NCBI RefSeq assembly: GCF_003843835.1
Contig: NZ_RKQL01000004.1
Coordinates: 69,501-133,500, forward strand
Length of the DNA: 64,000 nucleotides
Direction of reading: 5' to 3'
Origin: Tibeticola sediminis
Lineage (GTDB): Bacteria > Pseudomonadota > Gammaproteobacteria > Burkholderiales > Burkholderiaceae_C
Part shown: in pieces, positions 36,064-44,325 of the stretch
Position numbering within the stretch: the first letter of the stretch is position 1
Layout: every line of letters starts with the position of its first letter
Position numbers and translations under genes: made by a program
The notes under the pieces: generated by a model
Databases searched by the model: none
Seen by the model: only the letters and a program-made list of their open reading frames with translations
What the model was told of the DNA's origin: nothing

Positions 36064-36866
36064 ACCCGAAGTCCCACACCCCACCCCGGCCCGTCGCGAT
36101 GCTGGGCTTGGGCGAGGTGCGCCACACGCGGCTGCGTCCCCAGCACCACGCGTTTGCCTACCCCACGTATTTCCTGATGCTGCCCATGCGCACGCTGCGC
36201 GCGGACCCGTCGGCCGCGCTGGCGCTCGCCGTCAACCGTCGGGCGGCGCTGAGCTTCGATGAGCGTGACCACGGCGACGGCCGTGCGGTGGCGGCCGGCG
36301 GTGCGCTCGGCTGGCTCGAAGAACTGCTGCAGCGCGAAGGCATCGCCGACGCGGACGGGGAAATCTGGCTGCAAACCTACCCGCGGGTGCTGGGCTATAC
36401 CTTCAAGCCCGTGAGCTTTTGGTACGCGCACCGCCACGACGGCACGCTGCGCGCGATCGTCGCCGAGGTCAACAACACCTTTGGTGAGCGCCATTGCTAT
36501 TTGCTCGACGCGCCGCGCTGGGGCGCGCAAGCGCAGGCGCACAAGGTGTTTCACGTCTCACCGTTTTGCCGCGTGGAAGGCGGCTACCGCTTTCGTTTTC
36601 TGCGCACCTGGCATGACGGCGTGGAGCGCATCGTCGCGCGTGTGGAGCACGACGACGCGCAGGGGCCGCTGATTCAAACCGCCTTGAGCGGCGCCCTCGA
36701 GCCCGCCAGCGCCGCCGCGCTGCGCCGTGTCTTCTGGCGCTATCCCGCACAGAGCTTCGGGGTCATTGCGCGCATTCATTGGCATGCGCTGCGGCTGTGG
36801 CTCGCGCGCGTGCCTTTCCACGCCAAACCCGAGCCGCCCGCCGAGCCGGTGACGCGGCAGCTTTGA
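36060..36866 (+). CDS. DUF1365 family protein
   Basis: Protein of 268 residues starting at GTG 36060, overlapping the previous stop (GTGA). Family signatures: VRHTRLRPQHHAFAYPTYFL, YPRVLGYTFKPVSFWYAHR, VAEVNNTFGERHCYLL and KVFHVSPFCRVEGGYRFRF. DUF1365 has no established activity; its steady link with the FAD oxidase and the Cfa-like methyltransferase implies a role in lipid modification. A 145-bp R2 element begins 2 bp after the stop. Confidence 0.9.
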   Translation: MNPKSHTPPRPVAMLGLGEVRHTRLRPQHHAFAYPTYFLMLPMRTLRADPSAALALAVNRRAALSFDERDHGDGRAVAAGGALGWLEELLQREGIADADGEIWLQTYPRVLGYTFKPVSFWYAHRHDGTLRAIVAEVNNTFGERHCYLLDAPRWGAQAQAHKVFHVSPFCRVEGGYRFRFLRTWHDGVERIVARVEHDDAQGPLIQTALSGALEPASAAALRRVFWRYPAQSFGVIARIHWHALRLWLARVPFHAKPEPPAEPVTRQL

Positions 36867-36867
36867 A

Positions 36868-37012
36868 CCTAAATCCGGCAGTTGACCGCTACTCGCGAAA
36901 AGCAAGATGTTGATGTTTCAACAATTTTCGGCGCACAGGCCCTTCACCGTTTGGGTGAGCGCTGCGCACCCGTTCGAGTCGCCCTCGGGCGCGCCCAACT
37001 GCCGGCTTTAGG
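36868..37012. repeat. R2 repeat, short copy inside the lipid-modification operon
   Basis: CCTAAATCCGGCAGTTGACC at the left and CCCAACTGCCGGCTTTAGG at the right, with an internal stem TGGGTGAGCGCTGCGCACCC. It fills most of the gap between the DUF1365 gene and the methyltransferase gene. Lacks the R1-like core present in the copy at 20555. Confidence 0.82.
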
Positions 37013-37063
37013 TTGAACGCCCTTGCCTCCTTCAACCCACCTCTTCACGGACGCCGACCGCCC

Positions 37064-38275
37064 ATGAACAGCACCACTGCCCCGAGCCACGCCCTGCCCG
37101 TCGATGCGCCTGCTGCGGCGCGCCAGGTCTTGCGACTGCTGCAGCGCCTGCGGCACGGCACCCTGACCGTGCAACTGCCCGGCGGCCAAAGCCTGTGCTT
37201 CGGCTCGGGGGAGCGGCCCCACGCGGCGATCACGCTGCGCTCATGGGCGCCGTGCACGCGCTCGCTCAAGTCGGGCGACATCGGCTTTGCCGAGAGCTTT
37301 ATCGCTGGCGAGTGGACCACGCCGAACCTGGCCGACTTGCTGCGCGTCCTGGTGCGCAACCGCCGCGAGGTCGAGGACGTGATTTATGGCCACTGGTGGG
37401 GTCGGGCGCTCTACCGCCTGCGGCACCTGCTCAACCGCAACACGCGCGCCAAAAGCCGCAAGAACATCCATGCGCACTACGACTTGGGCAATGCTTTCTA
37501 TGAGCTTTGGCTCGACGGCACCATGAATTACTCGAGCGCCTGGTTCGACGGCGACTTCGACCAGCCGCTCGCCCAGGCGCAGCACGCCAAGGTCCGTCGG
37601 GCACTGCGCATGGCCGGCGTCGAAAGCGGCGACCGGGTGCTGGAAATCGGTTGCGGCTGGGGCGCGCTGGCCGAGATGGCGGCGGTGGAGTTCAGTGCAC
37701 AGGTCACGGGCGTGACGCTCTCGACCGAGCAGCTCGACTACGCCCGCGCGCGGCTGGCCTGGACGGGCCAGCGCGCCGACCTGCGGCTGCAGGACTACCG
37801 CGACATCGACGACGCTGCGTTCGATGCGATTCTGTCGATCGAGATGGTCGAAGCCGTGGGCCGCGAATATTGGCCGACCTATTTCGAGACCGTGGCGCGG
37901 CTGCTCAAACCCGGTGGCCGCGCCTGCATCCAAAGCATCGTGATCGCTGACGAGCTGTGGCCGCGCTACATCCAGTCGACCGACTTCATCCAACAATACG
38001 TCTTCCCCGGCGGCTGCCTGCCGTGCCCGAGCGAATTTCGCCGTGCGGCCAAAGCTGCGGGTCTGCGGGTGGTGGATGAATTCGCGTTTGGGCTCGACTA
38101 TGCCGAGACGCTGCGGCGCTGGCGCGAGCGCTTCCTGGGCGAGCGCGCGCGGGTGCAGGCGCTGGGCTTCGATGAGGGCTTCATCCGCACCTGGGAGTTC
38201 TACCTCGCCTATTGCGAAGCCGCCTTCGCCGAAGCCAACTGCGACGTGGTGCAGTACACGCTGCAAAAGCCATGA
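37064..38275 (+). CDS. cfa: cyclopropane-fatty-acyl-phospholipid synthase family methyltransferase
   Basis: SAM-dependent methyltransferase acting on unsaturated acyl chains in membranes; 403 residues from ATG 37064. An N-terminal lipid-binding domain (LKSGDIGFAESFIAGEWTTP) is followed by IHAHYDLGNAFYELWLDGTM, the SAM motif VLEIGCGWGALAEMAA, VTLSTEQLDYARARL, ILSIEMVEAVG (active-site Glu) and FIQQYVFPGGCLPC. In this gene context the product may be a methylated unsaturated rather than a cyclopropane chain. Stop overlaps the next start (ATGA). Confidence 0.92.
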   Translation: MNSTTAPSHALPVDAPAAARQVLRLLQRLRHGTLTVQLPGGQSLCFGSGERPHAAITLRSWAPCTRSLKSGDIGFAESFIAGEWTTPNLADLLRVLVRNRREVEDVIYGHWWGRALYRLRHLLNRNTRAKSRKNIHAHYDLGNAFYELWLDGTMNYSSAWFDGDFDQPLAQAQHAKVRRALRMAGVESGDRVLEIGCGWGALAEMAAVEFSAQVTGVTLSTEQLDYARARLAWTGQRADLRLQDYRDIDDAAFDAILSIEMVEAVGREYWPTYFETVARLLKPGGRACIQSIVIADELWPRYIQSTDFIQQYVFPGGCLPCPSEFRRAAKAAGLRVVDEFAFGLDYAETLRRWRERFLGERARVQALGFDEGFIRTWEFYLAYCEAAFAEANCDVVQYTLQKP

Positions 38276-38907
38276 GTGCCGCCACCCCCGCCTTCGCGCA
38301 ACGACCGGTTCGCCGGTGCGGGAAAACTCCTTTTTTCATAGCTACCGAGCACCATTTCACGCCGGCGATCCTGGGTTTTTGCCTGGTATCGGCGATTTTG
38401 ATCGCCCCCGCGGCGGCCCAGGGCTCAGCCACCGCCGCGACCGTCCCCGGGGCCGAGGCAGCCCGCTGCAGCGGCGAGGTCTTGCTGCGTGTCTGGGGCT
38501 TCGAGGTCTATACCGCGCGGCTGTGCGCAGCGCCGGGTTTTCGCGCCGCCGAGTACGCGCGCGCGCCGTTCAGCCTTGAATTGCGCTACCGGCGCGGCTT
38601 CAAAGCCGAGGACATCGCGCGGCGGTCGATCGAGGAGATGCGCCGCAGCGGACCGATCGACCCCGCGCAGGCCGAACGCTGGCGTGACTGGCTCGCGCGC
38701 AACCTGCCCGACGTGCAGCCTGGCGACCGCCTCACCGGCGTGCATGAGCCCGGGCGCGGCGTGCGCTTTTACTACAACGGCCGGCCCTGGGCCGAGCCCA
38801 ACCCCGATCCGGCGTTCGCCGAGCGCTTCTTTGGCATCTGGCTCGCGCCGCAAACCTCCGAGCCCGCGCTGCGCGAAGCGCTGCTGGCGCCGCTCGGCGC
38901 GTCCTGA
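38272..38907 (+). CDS. chalcone isomerase-like exported protein
   Basis: Protein of 211 residues, ATG 38272 overlapping the cfa stop. The mature part (GEVLLRVWGFEVYTARLCAA, LELRYRRGFKAEDIARRSIE, FYYNGRPWAEPNPDPAFAER FFGIWLAP) is the bacterial chalcone_isomerase-like fold found in this kind of cluster; function unknown, perhaps binding fatty acid. The hydrophobic segment ILGFCLVSAILIAPAAAQGS is a likely signal peptide. Residues about 21-37 are encoded by an RC repeat that has been absorbed into the reading frame, giving an unusually long N-terminus. Confidence 0.8.
   Translation: MSAATPAFAQRPVRRCGKTPFFIATEHHFTPAILGFCLVSAILIAPAAAQGSATAATVPGAEAARCSGEVLLRVWGFEVYTARLCAAPGFRAAEYARAPFSLELRYRRGFKAEDIARRSIEEMRRSGPIDPAQAERWRDWLARNLPDVQPGDRLTGVHEPGRGVRFYYNGRPWAEPNPDPAFAERFFGIWLAPQTSEPALREALLAPLGAS
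38331..38383 (+). repeat. RC dispersed repeat, copy 2, inside a coding region
   Basis: TTTTTTCATAGC..CCATTTCACGCCGG..CTGGGTTTTTGCC. It is translated as FFIATEHHFTPAILGF at the N-terminus of the chalcone isomerase-like protein. Confidence 0.75.
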
Positions 38908-38945
38908 GTCCCGGTGCACCACGATCTCCCCCACGCGAGCCCCCT

Positions 38946-40268
38946 ATGACCGCCCCCACCGCCGCGCCACCGCCCGCAGCCGCCTTCGACCGGCGCGACG
39001 GCTTGCGCTATGGCGCGCTGGGTCTGCCGCTGGCCTTCGTCGCGCTGCCGCTCTACGTGACCTTGCCCGACCACTACGCGCGCCAGTTCGGCGTGCCGCT
39101 GGCCACGCTGGGCGCCTTGCTGCTCGCGCTGCGGCTGCTCGACGCGGCGGTGGACCCGGCACTCGGCCGCCTCGCCGACGCATTGCTGCGCCGCGGACCG
39201 GGCGCCGCGCTCGCCGCCGGGGCGGTGGCCGCGCTGGCGCTGGCGCTGGGCTTCGTGGCGCTGTTCTTTCCGCCGGTGACGGGCGGCGCCGCGCTGCTCG
39301 CCTGGGCTGCGGGTGCGCTGGCCCTGACCTATGGCGCCTACAGCCTCTTGACGGTCACGCACCAGGCCTGGGGCGCGCAACTCGGCGGCGACGAGGCGCA
39401 GCGCGCCCGCATCTTCGCCTGGCGTGAGGGCGCCGGGCTGGCCGGGGTGCTGCTCGCGGCCAGCCTGCCCTCGCTCGTGGGCTTGGGCTGGACGGCGGCG
39501 GCCTTGGCGCTGGCGCTGCTCGCGGGCTGGCTCGGCTGGCGCCGGGCACCGCGGCCGACGGCTGCGCCGCGCACGAGTGGCGTGACTGGCTGGTCAGCGC
39601 TGATGCAGCCACTGCGGCGGGCGGACTTTCGGCGGCTGCTCGCGGTGTTCATGCTCAACGGCACGGCCAGCGCCGTGCCAGCGACGCTGATGCTGTTTTT
39701 CGTGCAAGACCGCTTGCAAGCCCCGGCCAGCAGTGCGGCCCTCGCGCTGCTGCTGTATTTCGGTGCTGCGGTCCTGTCGCTGCCGTTGTGGCTGCGCGCG
39801 GTGCCGCAGCTGGGGCTCGCGCGCACCTGGCTTGCCGGCATGGTGTTGGCGGTGCTGACCTTTGCCGGAGCCGCCGGGTTGGGCGCGGGCGACCTCGGCG
39901 GCTATTACGCGGTGTGTGTGCTCTCGGGCCTGGCACTCGGCACGGACCTGGCGCTGCCCGGTGCGCTGTTGGCAGGCCAGATCGACGCCCACGGCGAACG
40001 CGGCCGCAGCGACGGCGCGTATTTCGGTTGGTGGGCGCTGGCGACCAAACTCAACCTCGCGCTCGCCGCCGGCGTGGCGCTGCCGCTGCTGGCGCTTCTG
40101 GGCTACAGCCCCGGCGCGCGCGACCCAGCGGCGCTGACGGCCCTGACCGTCGCATATGCCGTGCTGCCCTGCGCGCTCAAGCTCGCAGCGGCCGCAGCCT
40201 TGCACTACGCCCTCATCCGCGCGCATGCCCTGGCCCCGGGGCCGCTACGACTGGAGATCCACCCATGA
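38946..40268 (+). CDS. MFS transporter (GPH-like) of the cfa cluster
   Basis: Integral membrane protein of 440 residues with about 12 hydrophobic helices. LGLPLAFVALPLYVTLPDHY opens helix 1; LRLLDAAVDPALGRLAD is the cation-symporter/GPH-like loop, and the second half has ALMQPLRRADFRRLLAVFML and GTDLALPGALLAGQID. Members of this type sit in the same cluster in other proteobacteria, perhaps to move a lipid or lipid precursor. The stop overlaps the DUF3833 start (ATGA). Confidence 0.85.
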   Translation: MTAPTAAPPPAAAFDRRDGLRYGALGLPLAFVALPLYVTLPDHYARQFGVPLATLGALLLALRLLDAAVDPALGRLADALLRRGPGAALAAGAVAALALALGFVALFFPPVTGGAALLAWAAGALALTYGAYSLLTVTHQAWGAQLGGDEAQRARIFAWREGAGLAGVLLAASLPSLVGLGWTAAALALALLAGWLGWRRAPRPTAAPRTSGVTGWSALMQPLRRADFRRLLAVFMLNGTASAVPATLMLFFVQDRLQAPASSAALALLLYFGAAVLSLPLWLRAVPQLGLARTWLAGMVLAVLTFAGAAGLGAGDLGGYYAVCVLSGLALGTDLALPGALLAGQIDAHGERGRSDGAYFGWWALATKLNLALAAGVALPLLALLGYSPGARDPAALTALTVAYAVLPCALKLAAAAALHYALIRAHALAPGPLRLEIHP

Positions 40269-40855
40269 ATCCCATGCCCATCCCGTTTCGCCACAAGCCC
40301 CAAACCCCTGCGCGGCGGCGCGCCTTGCGCATCCTCACGGCGCTCGCCGGCAGCGGCTTGCTCGCCGCCTGCGCCGGGCCAGAGGTGCGCGATTACGCGG
40401 CCGAGCGGCCGCTGCTCGATCTGCGCCAATACTTCAACGGCACGGTGGATGCCTGGGGCGTGTTCACCGACCGCTCAGGCAAAGTCGTCAAGCGCTTCAC
40501 GGTGGTCATGGACTGTCGCTGGGAGGGCGACCGTGGCGTTCTCGACGAAGCGTTCACCTACGCCGACGGCAGCACCCAGCGGCGCATCTGGCGCCTGGTG
40601 CGTCATGCCGACGGCCGCTACACCGGCAGCGCCGACGATGTCGTGGGCAGCGCCGAAGGCGAGGCCAGCGGCAATGCGTTCAACTGGCGCTACACGCTGG
40701 CGTTGCCGGTCGACGGGCGGGTCTGGGAGGTGCAGTTCGATGACTGGATGTACCTGATGGACGAGCGCGTCATGCTCAACAAAGCGGTCATGAGCAAATG
40801 GGGCATCCGTCTGGGCGAGGTGACGCTGTCCTTCCTCAAACGGAGTGCCTCATGA
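40265..40855 (+). CDS. DUF3833 family lipoprotein
   Basis: Protein of 196 residues from ATG 40265. Lipobox LLAAC (C39) follows a basic, then hydrophobic leader. The mature domain reads LLDLRQYFNGTVDAWGVFTD, FTVVMDCRWEGDRGVLDEAF, NWRYTLALPVDGRVWEVQFD DWMYLMDE, the DUF3833 signature; lipocalin-like strands are likely. Overlaps both neighbours by 4 bp, so it is tightly coupled in the operon. Probably a periplasmic lipid-handling protein (inference). Confidence 0.9.
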   Translation: MNPMPIPFRHKPQTPARRRALRILTALAGSGLLAACAGPEVRDYAAERPLLDLRQYFNGTVDAWGVFTDRSGKVVKRFTVVMDCRWEGDRGVLDEAFTYADGSTQRRIWRLVRHADGRYTGSADDVVGSAEGEASGNAFNWRYTLALPVDGRVWEVQFDDWMYLMDERVMLNKAVMSKWGIRLGEVTLSFLKRSAS

Positions 40856-41721
40856 GCCGCAGCCTGCGCGAGGCACCGCCCGCGCCCCGAACCTCGGCTG
40901 CTTCCGTGTCCAGCCCCACGCTCTGGGACCCGCTGAACCCGCCGATCACCGACTGGAGCGGCCGGCGGGCCTGGCTCGTGGGCGCTTCGAGCGGCATCGG
41001 GCTCGCCACCGCGATCGCGCTGCTGGCGCGCGGCGCGCGGGTGGTCGTCTCGGCACGCGACGAGGTCGCGCTGCGCCGCTTCGTCGACACCCACCCCGGC
41101 GTGGACGCCCAGGGTCGGCCCTGGGCCGAGGCGGTCGCGCTCGACGTGACCGACACCGCAAGCGTCGCTGCGGCCGCGCGGCGTGTGGAAGCTGGTGGCC
41201 TGCCCGATCTGGTGCTCTACTGCGCGGGCCACTACCGGCCGCAGCGCGCCACGCGCTTCGACTTGGCCGACATGCTGCGCCACGACGAAGTCAACTACCG
41301 CGGCGCGCTGCGCGTGCTCGACGCGGTGTTGCCCGCGCTGCTGGCGCGCGGCAGCGGCCATGTGTCGCTGATCAGCAGCGTCGCCGGTTGGCGCGGGCTG
41401 CCGCAGGGCCTGGCCTATGGGCCGACCAAAGCTGCGCTGATCAACCTCGCCGAAACGCTCTACCTCGACCTGCGCCCGCTCGGCCTGGGCGTGAGCGTCA
41501 TCAACCCCGGCTTCGTGCAGACCCCGCTGACCGCGCAAAACGATTTCGCCATGCCCGCGCTGCTCACGCCGCCCCAGGCGGCCGATGCCATGCTGCGCGG
41601 CTGGGCGAAGGGGCGCTTCGACATCCACTTCCCGCGTCGCTTCACCCTGTGGCTGCAGTTCCTGCGCGTGCTGCCGGATCGACTGTATTTCGCCGCCGTG
41701 CGCCGCACCACGGGCCTGTGA
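40852..41721 (+). CDS. short-chain dehydrogenase/reductase of the cfa cluster
   Basis: NAD(P)-dependent Rossmann oxidoreductase, 289 residues. Cofactor motif WLVGASSGIGLATAIALLAR, LVLYCAGHYRP, then catalytic S-Y-K: ISSVAGWRGLPQGLAYGPTKAA. The C-terminal WLQFLRVLPDRLYFAAVRRT is a hydrophobic tail seen in SDRs of this cluster and could bind membrane. Start ATG 40852 overlaps the DUF3833 stop. Confidence 0.92.
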   Translation: MSRSLREAPPAPRTSAASVSSPTLWDPLNPPITDWSGRRAWLVGASSGIGLATAIALLARGARVVVSARDEVALRRFVDTHPGVDAQGRPWAEAVALDVTDTASVAAAARRVEAGGLPDLVLYCAGHYRPQRATRFDLADMLRHDEVNYRGALRVLDAVLPALLARGSGHVSLISSVAGWRGLPQGLAYGPTKAALINLAETLYLDLRPLGLGVSVINPGFVQTPLTAQNDFAMPALLTPPQAADAMLRGWAKGRFDIHFPRRFTLWLQFLRVLPDRLYFAAVRRTTGL

Positions 41722-41723
41722 AC

Positions 41724-42167
41724 ATGCCTCCCATCGACGCCGCGCAAGCCGCCGCGCGCATCCGCCACTATTTCGAGACCCTGAGCCCCGCCGCGCTCGA
41801 TCGCATCGACGCGATCTACACCGAAGACGCCGCGTTCAAAGACCCGTTCAACGAGGTGCGCGGCAGCGCCGCCATCCGCGCCATCTTCGCTCACATGTAT
41901 GCGGCGCTCGATGAGCCCCGCTTCACCGTGACCGCGACCATGGCCGAGGGCGACCAAGTTTTCCTGGCCTGGGATTTCCGCTTCCGGCTGCGCCGCTTCG
42001 ACACCGCCACGCTGCAGTGCATCCGCGGCGCGAGCCACCTGCGCCTGGCCGCGGACGGCCGCATCCGCGCGCACCGCGACTACTGGGATGCCGCCGAGGA
42101 ACTGTACGAAAAGCTCCCGGTGCTCGGCGGCTTGATGCGCTGGCTCAAGGCCCGAGCCCGAACGTAA
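41724..42167 (+). CDS. NTF2-like (SnoaL-type) protein, last gene of the cfa operon
   Basis: Protein of 147 residues with the cone-shaped NTF2/SnoaL fold: HYFETLSPAALDRIDAIYTE DAAFKDPFNEVRG, then VFLAWDFRFRLRRFDTATLQ and IRAHRDYWDAAEELYEKLPV LGGLMRWLK. The fold binds small hydrophobic molecules. It starts 2 bp after the SDR stop. An R1 remnant follows and probably marks the operon end. Confidence 0.87.
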   Translation: MPPIDAAQAAARIRHYFETLSPAALDRIDAIYTEDAAFKDPFNEVRGSAAIRAIFAHMYAALDEPRFTVTATMAEGDQVFLAWDFRFRLRRFDTATLQCIRGASHLRLAADGRIRAHRDYWDAAEELYEKLPVLGGLMRWLKARART

Positions 42168-42251
42168 AGGCAACGCTGAACCCGTCCCTCCCACGCCGCG
42201 CACCCCGGCGGCGGGCGGGCGCCATCGCGGGAACTGATTCAGCGTTGCCTT
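42168..42251. repeat. short R1 repeat copy
   Basis: AAGGCAACGCTGAACCCGTC at the left and GGAACTGATTCAGCGTTGCC at the right with about 45 bp of G+C-rich sequence between. The internal palindrome of full copies is missing. It would form a strong RNA stem after the operon. Confidence 0.75.
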
Positions 42252-42406
42252 GGATTCAAAAAACCGTCACCAAAAGTTCACCCGGGGGCGCTCGGCGGCC
42301 GGGGATAATTTCAGCATCCCTGTCCTTGAGACCTGGCCCGGTGTGGGCTGGCCTGCGGCATCCGCCGCGCCGGCTCCCATGCGGCCGCCGTCCACGCCCC
42401 AACATC

Positions 42407-42739
42407 ATGCGAGCCATCAAAGAAGCCCGAAAGTTCATCGAACGCAACCCGACCGAGCCCGCGGCCAAAACGCTGGCGAAACTGGTGCTGGCGCTCGAAA
42501 AAGAGGCCGACTTCCCGCTCACCGACCTCTACAGCGCACTCGACCACGACCAGTTCCGGCTGGCGCTGCGCATCCTCGAAGAGTGGCGGCTCGACCGCTA
42601 CTACCTCGGCAAAGCCCGCTTGTTCGAGGTGTCGATGCTGGCCCACGGCATGGCGCAGGCGGGAGACGCCGAGCCCTCCGGCCCGCGCAGCGCGGACGCT
42701 GCTTCCACGGCGACGGAAAAGAAGCCTGAGAAACGCTGA
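42407..42739 (+). CDS. small conserved hypothetical protein upstream of radA
   Basis: Protein of 110 residues, ATG 42407. MRAIKEARKFIERNPTEPAA and LYSALDHDQFRLALRILEEW RLDRYYLGKARLFE are helical and look well conserved in type; the last 30 residues are a low-complexity Ala/Ser/Lys tail. No known domain or transmembrane segment. The gap before it (42252-42406) shows no clear signal. Confidence 0.65.
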   Translation: MRAIKEARKFIERNPTEPAAKTLAKLVLALEKEADFPLTDLYSALDHDQFRLALRILEEWRLDRYYLGKARLFEVSMLAHGMAQAGDAEPSGPRSADAASTATEKKPEKR

Positions 42740-42768
42740 GGCAACGCTCGTTCCTCTCGGCAATTCCT

Positions 42769-42823
42769 GTTTTGAGAGCAGCAACCAACCATTTGACGCC
42801 GGCGTGTCGCTGAAATGGCCAAG
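42769..42823 (+). repeat. RC dispersed repeat, copy 3
   Basis: TTTTGAGAGC..CCATTTGACGCCGGCGTG..AAATGGCC, a diverged copy in the gap between the 110-residue gene and radA. Confidence 0.6.
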
Positions 42824-42861
42824 GCAGCGTTGATCCTACGGCGCGGTGGTAGGCTCGGCCC

Positions 42862-44262
42862 ATGGCCAAGGACAAGACGATCTACACCTGCAGCGAATGC
42901 GGCGGCAGCAGCCCGAAGTGGCTCGGCAAATGCCCGCATTGCGGCGCGTGGAACACGCTGATCGAATCGGTGACCGAAGCCGCAGCACCGGCGAAGAACC
43001 GCTTTGCGGCGCTCGCGCCGAGCGCGCAGCTTATGCCTTTGGCGGCGATCGAAGCGGCGGAAGTGGCGCGCACGCCCACCGGCCACGAGGAACTCGACCG
43101 CGTGCTCGGCGGCGGCATGGTCGAAGGCGCGGTGGTGCTCATCGGCGGCGACCCGGGCATCGGCAAATCGACGCTGCTGCTGCAGGCGCTCGATGCGCTG
43201 CAGCGCGGCGGCCTGCGCACGCTCTACGTCACCGGCGAGGAAAGCGGCGCGCAGGTGGCGCTGCGCGCGCGGCGGCTGGGCATCGAGGGCTCGCAGGTGG
43301 CGGTGCTGGCCGAAACGTCGCTGGAGAGCATCCTTGCCACGATCGAAGCCGAGCGCCCCGCGGTGGCGGTGATCGACTCGATCCAGACCGTGTATTCCGA
43401 GCAACTGAGTTCAGCGCCGGGTTCGGTGGCGCAGGTGCGCGAGTGCGCGGCGCACCTCACGCGCTTTGCCAAGGCTTCGGGCGTGGACGGCAGCGGCGGC
43501 ACGGCGATCGTACTCGTCGGCCATGTGACCAAGGAAGGCGCACTGGCCGGCCCGCGCGTGCTCGAGCACATGGTGGACACGGTGCTGTATTTCGAAGGCG
43601 ACACGCACAGCAGCTTCCGGCTGGTGCGCGCGATCAAAAACCGCTTTGGCGCCGTCAACGAAATCGGCGTTTTCGCCATGACGGACAAAGGGCTCAAAGG
43701 GGTGAGCAACCCGAGCGCGATCTTCCTCTCGCAGCACGCCGAGCCGGTCGCCGGCAGCTGCGTGATGGTGACGCTCGAGGGCACGCGGCCGCTGTTGGTG
43801 GAAATCCAGGCGCTGGTCGATGGCGGCGGCCCGAGCCCGCGGCGGCTCTCAGTCGGCCTCGAGCGCGATCGGCTCGCGATGCTGCTCGCGGTGCTGCACC
43901 GGCACGCGGGCGTGGCCTGCGCCGACCAGGATGTGTTCGTCAACGCGGTCGGCGGCGTGCGCATCAGCGAACCCGCAGCCGACCTGGCGGTAATGCTGGC
44001 CATCAGCTCGAGCCTGCGCGGCAAGCCGCTGCCCAAGGGCTTTCTGGCCTTTGGCGAGGTGGGCCTCGCGGGCGAGGTGCGGCCCGCGCCGCGCGGTCAG
44101 GAGCGGCTGCGCGAGGCGGCCAAGCTGGGCTTTTCGGTCGCGGTCGTGCCCAAAGCCAACGCGCCCAAGCGGCGGGATGCGGCCTTCGAAGGCCTCACCA
44201 TCCACCCGGTCGAGCGCGTGGAGGAAGCCATGGCGCTGGTGCGCTCGCTGGGGCCGGGCTGA
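42862..44262 (+). CDS. radA: DNA repair protein RadA
   Basis: RecA-like ATPase promoting branch migration during recombinational repair; 466 residues. N-terminal C4 zinc finger YTCSECGGSSPKWLGKCPHC, Walker A GGDPGIGKSTLLLQAL, Walker B VAVIDSIQT, the RadA-specific KNRFG motif (RAIKNRFGAVNEIG), and a C-terminal Lon-like domain (DQDVFVNAVGGVRISEPAAD). Complete and unremarkable. Confidence 0.97.
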   Translation: MAKDKTIYTCSECGGSSPKWLGKCPHCGAWNTLIESVTEAAAPAKNRFAALAPSAQLMPLAAIEAAEVARTPTGHEELDRVLGGGMVEGAVVLIGGDPGIGKSTLLLQALDALQRGGLRTLYVTGEESGAQVALRARRLGIEGSQVAVLAETSLESILATIEAERPAVAVIDSIQTVYSEQLSSAPGSVAQVRECAAHLTRFAKASGVDGSGGTAIVLVGHVTKEGALAGPRVLEHMVDTVLYFEGDTHSSFRLVRAIKNRFGAVNEIGVFAMTDKGLKGVSNPSAIFLSQHAEPVAGSCVMVTLEGTRPLLVEIQALVDGGGPSPRRLSVGLERDRLAMLLAVLHRHAGVACADQDVFVNAVGGVRISEPAADLAVMLAISSSLRGKPLPKGFLAFGEVGLAGEVRPAPRGQERLREAAKLGFSVAVVPKANAPKRRDAAFEGLTIHPVERVEEAMALVRSLGPG

Positions 44263-44325
44263 AGGCAAGGCGCGCGCCGGTATGATCCGCAGCCCCGCAC
44301 CGCCCGCCCTTGGACTGCCGCCCGG

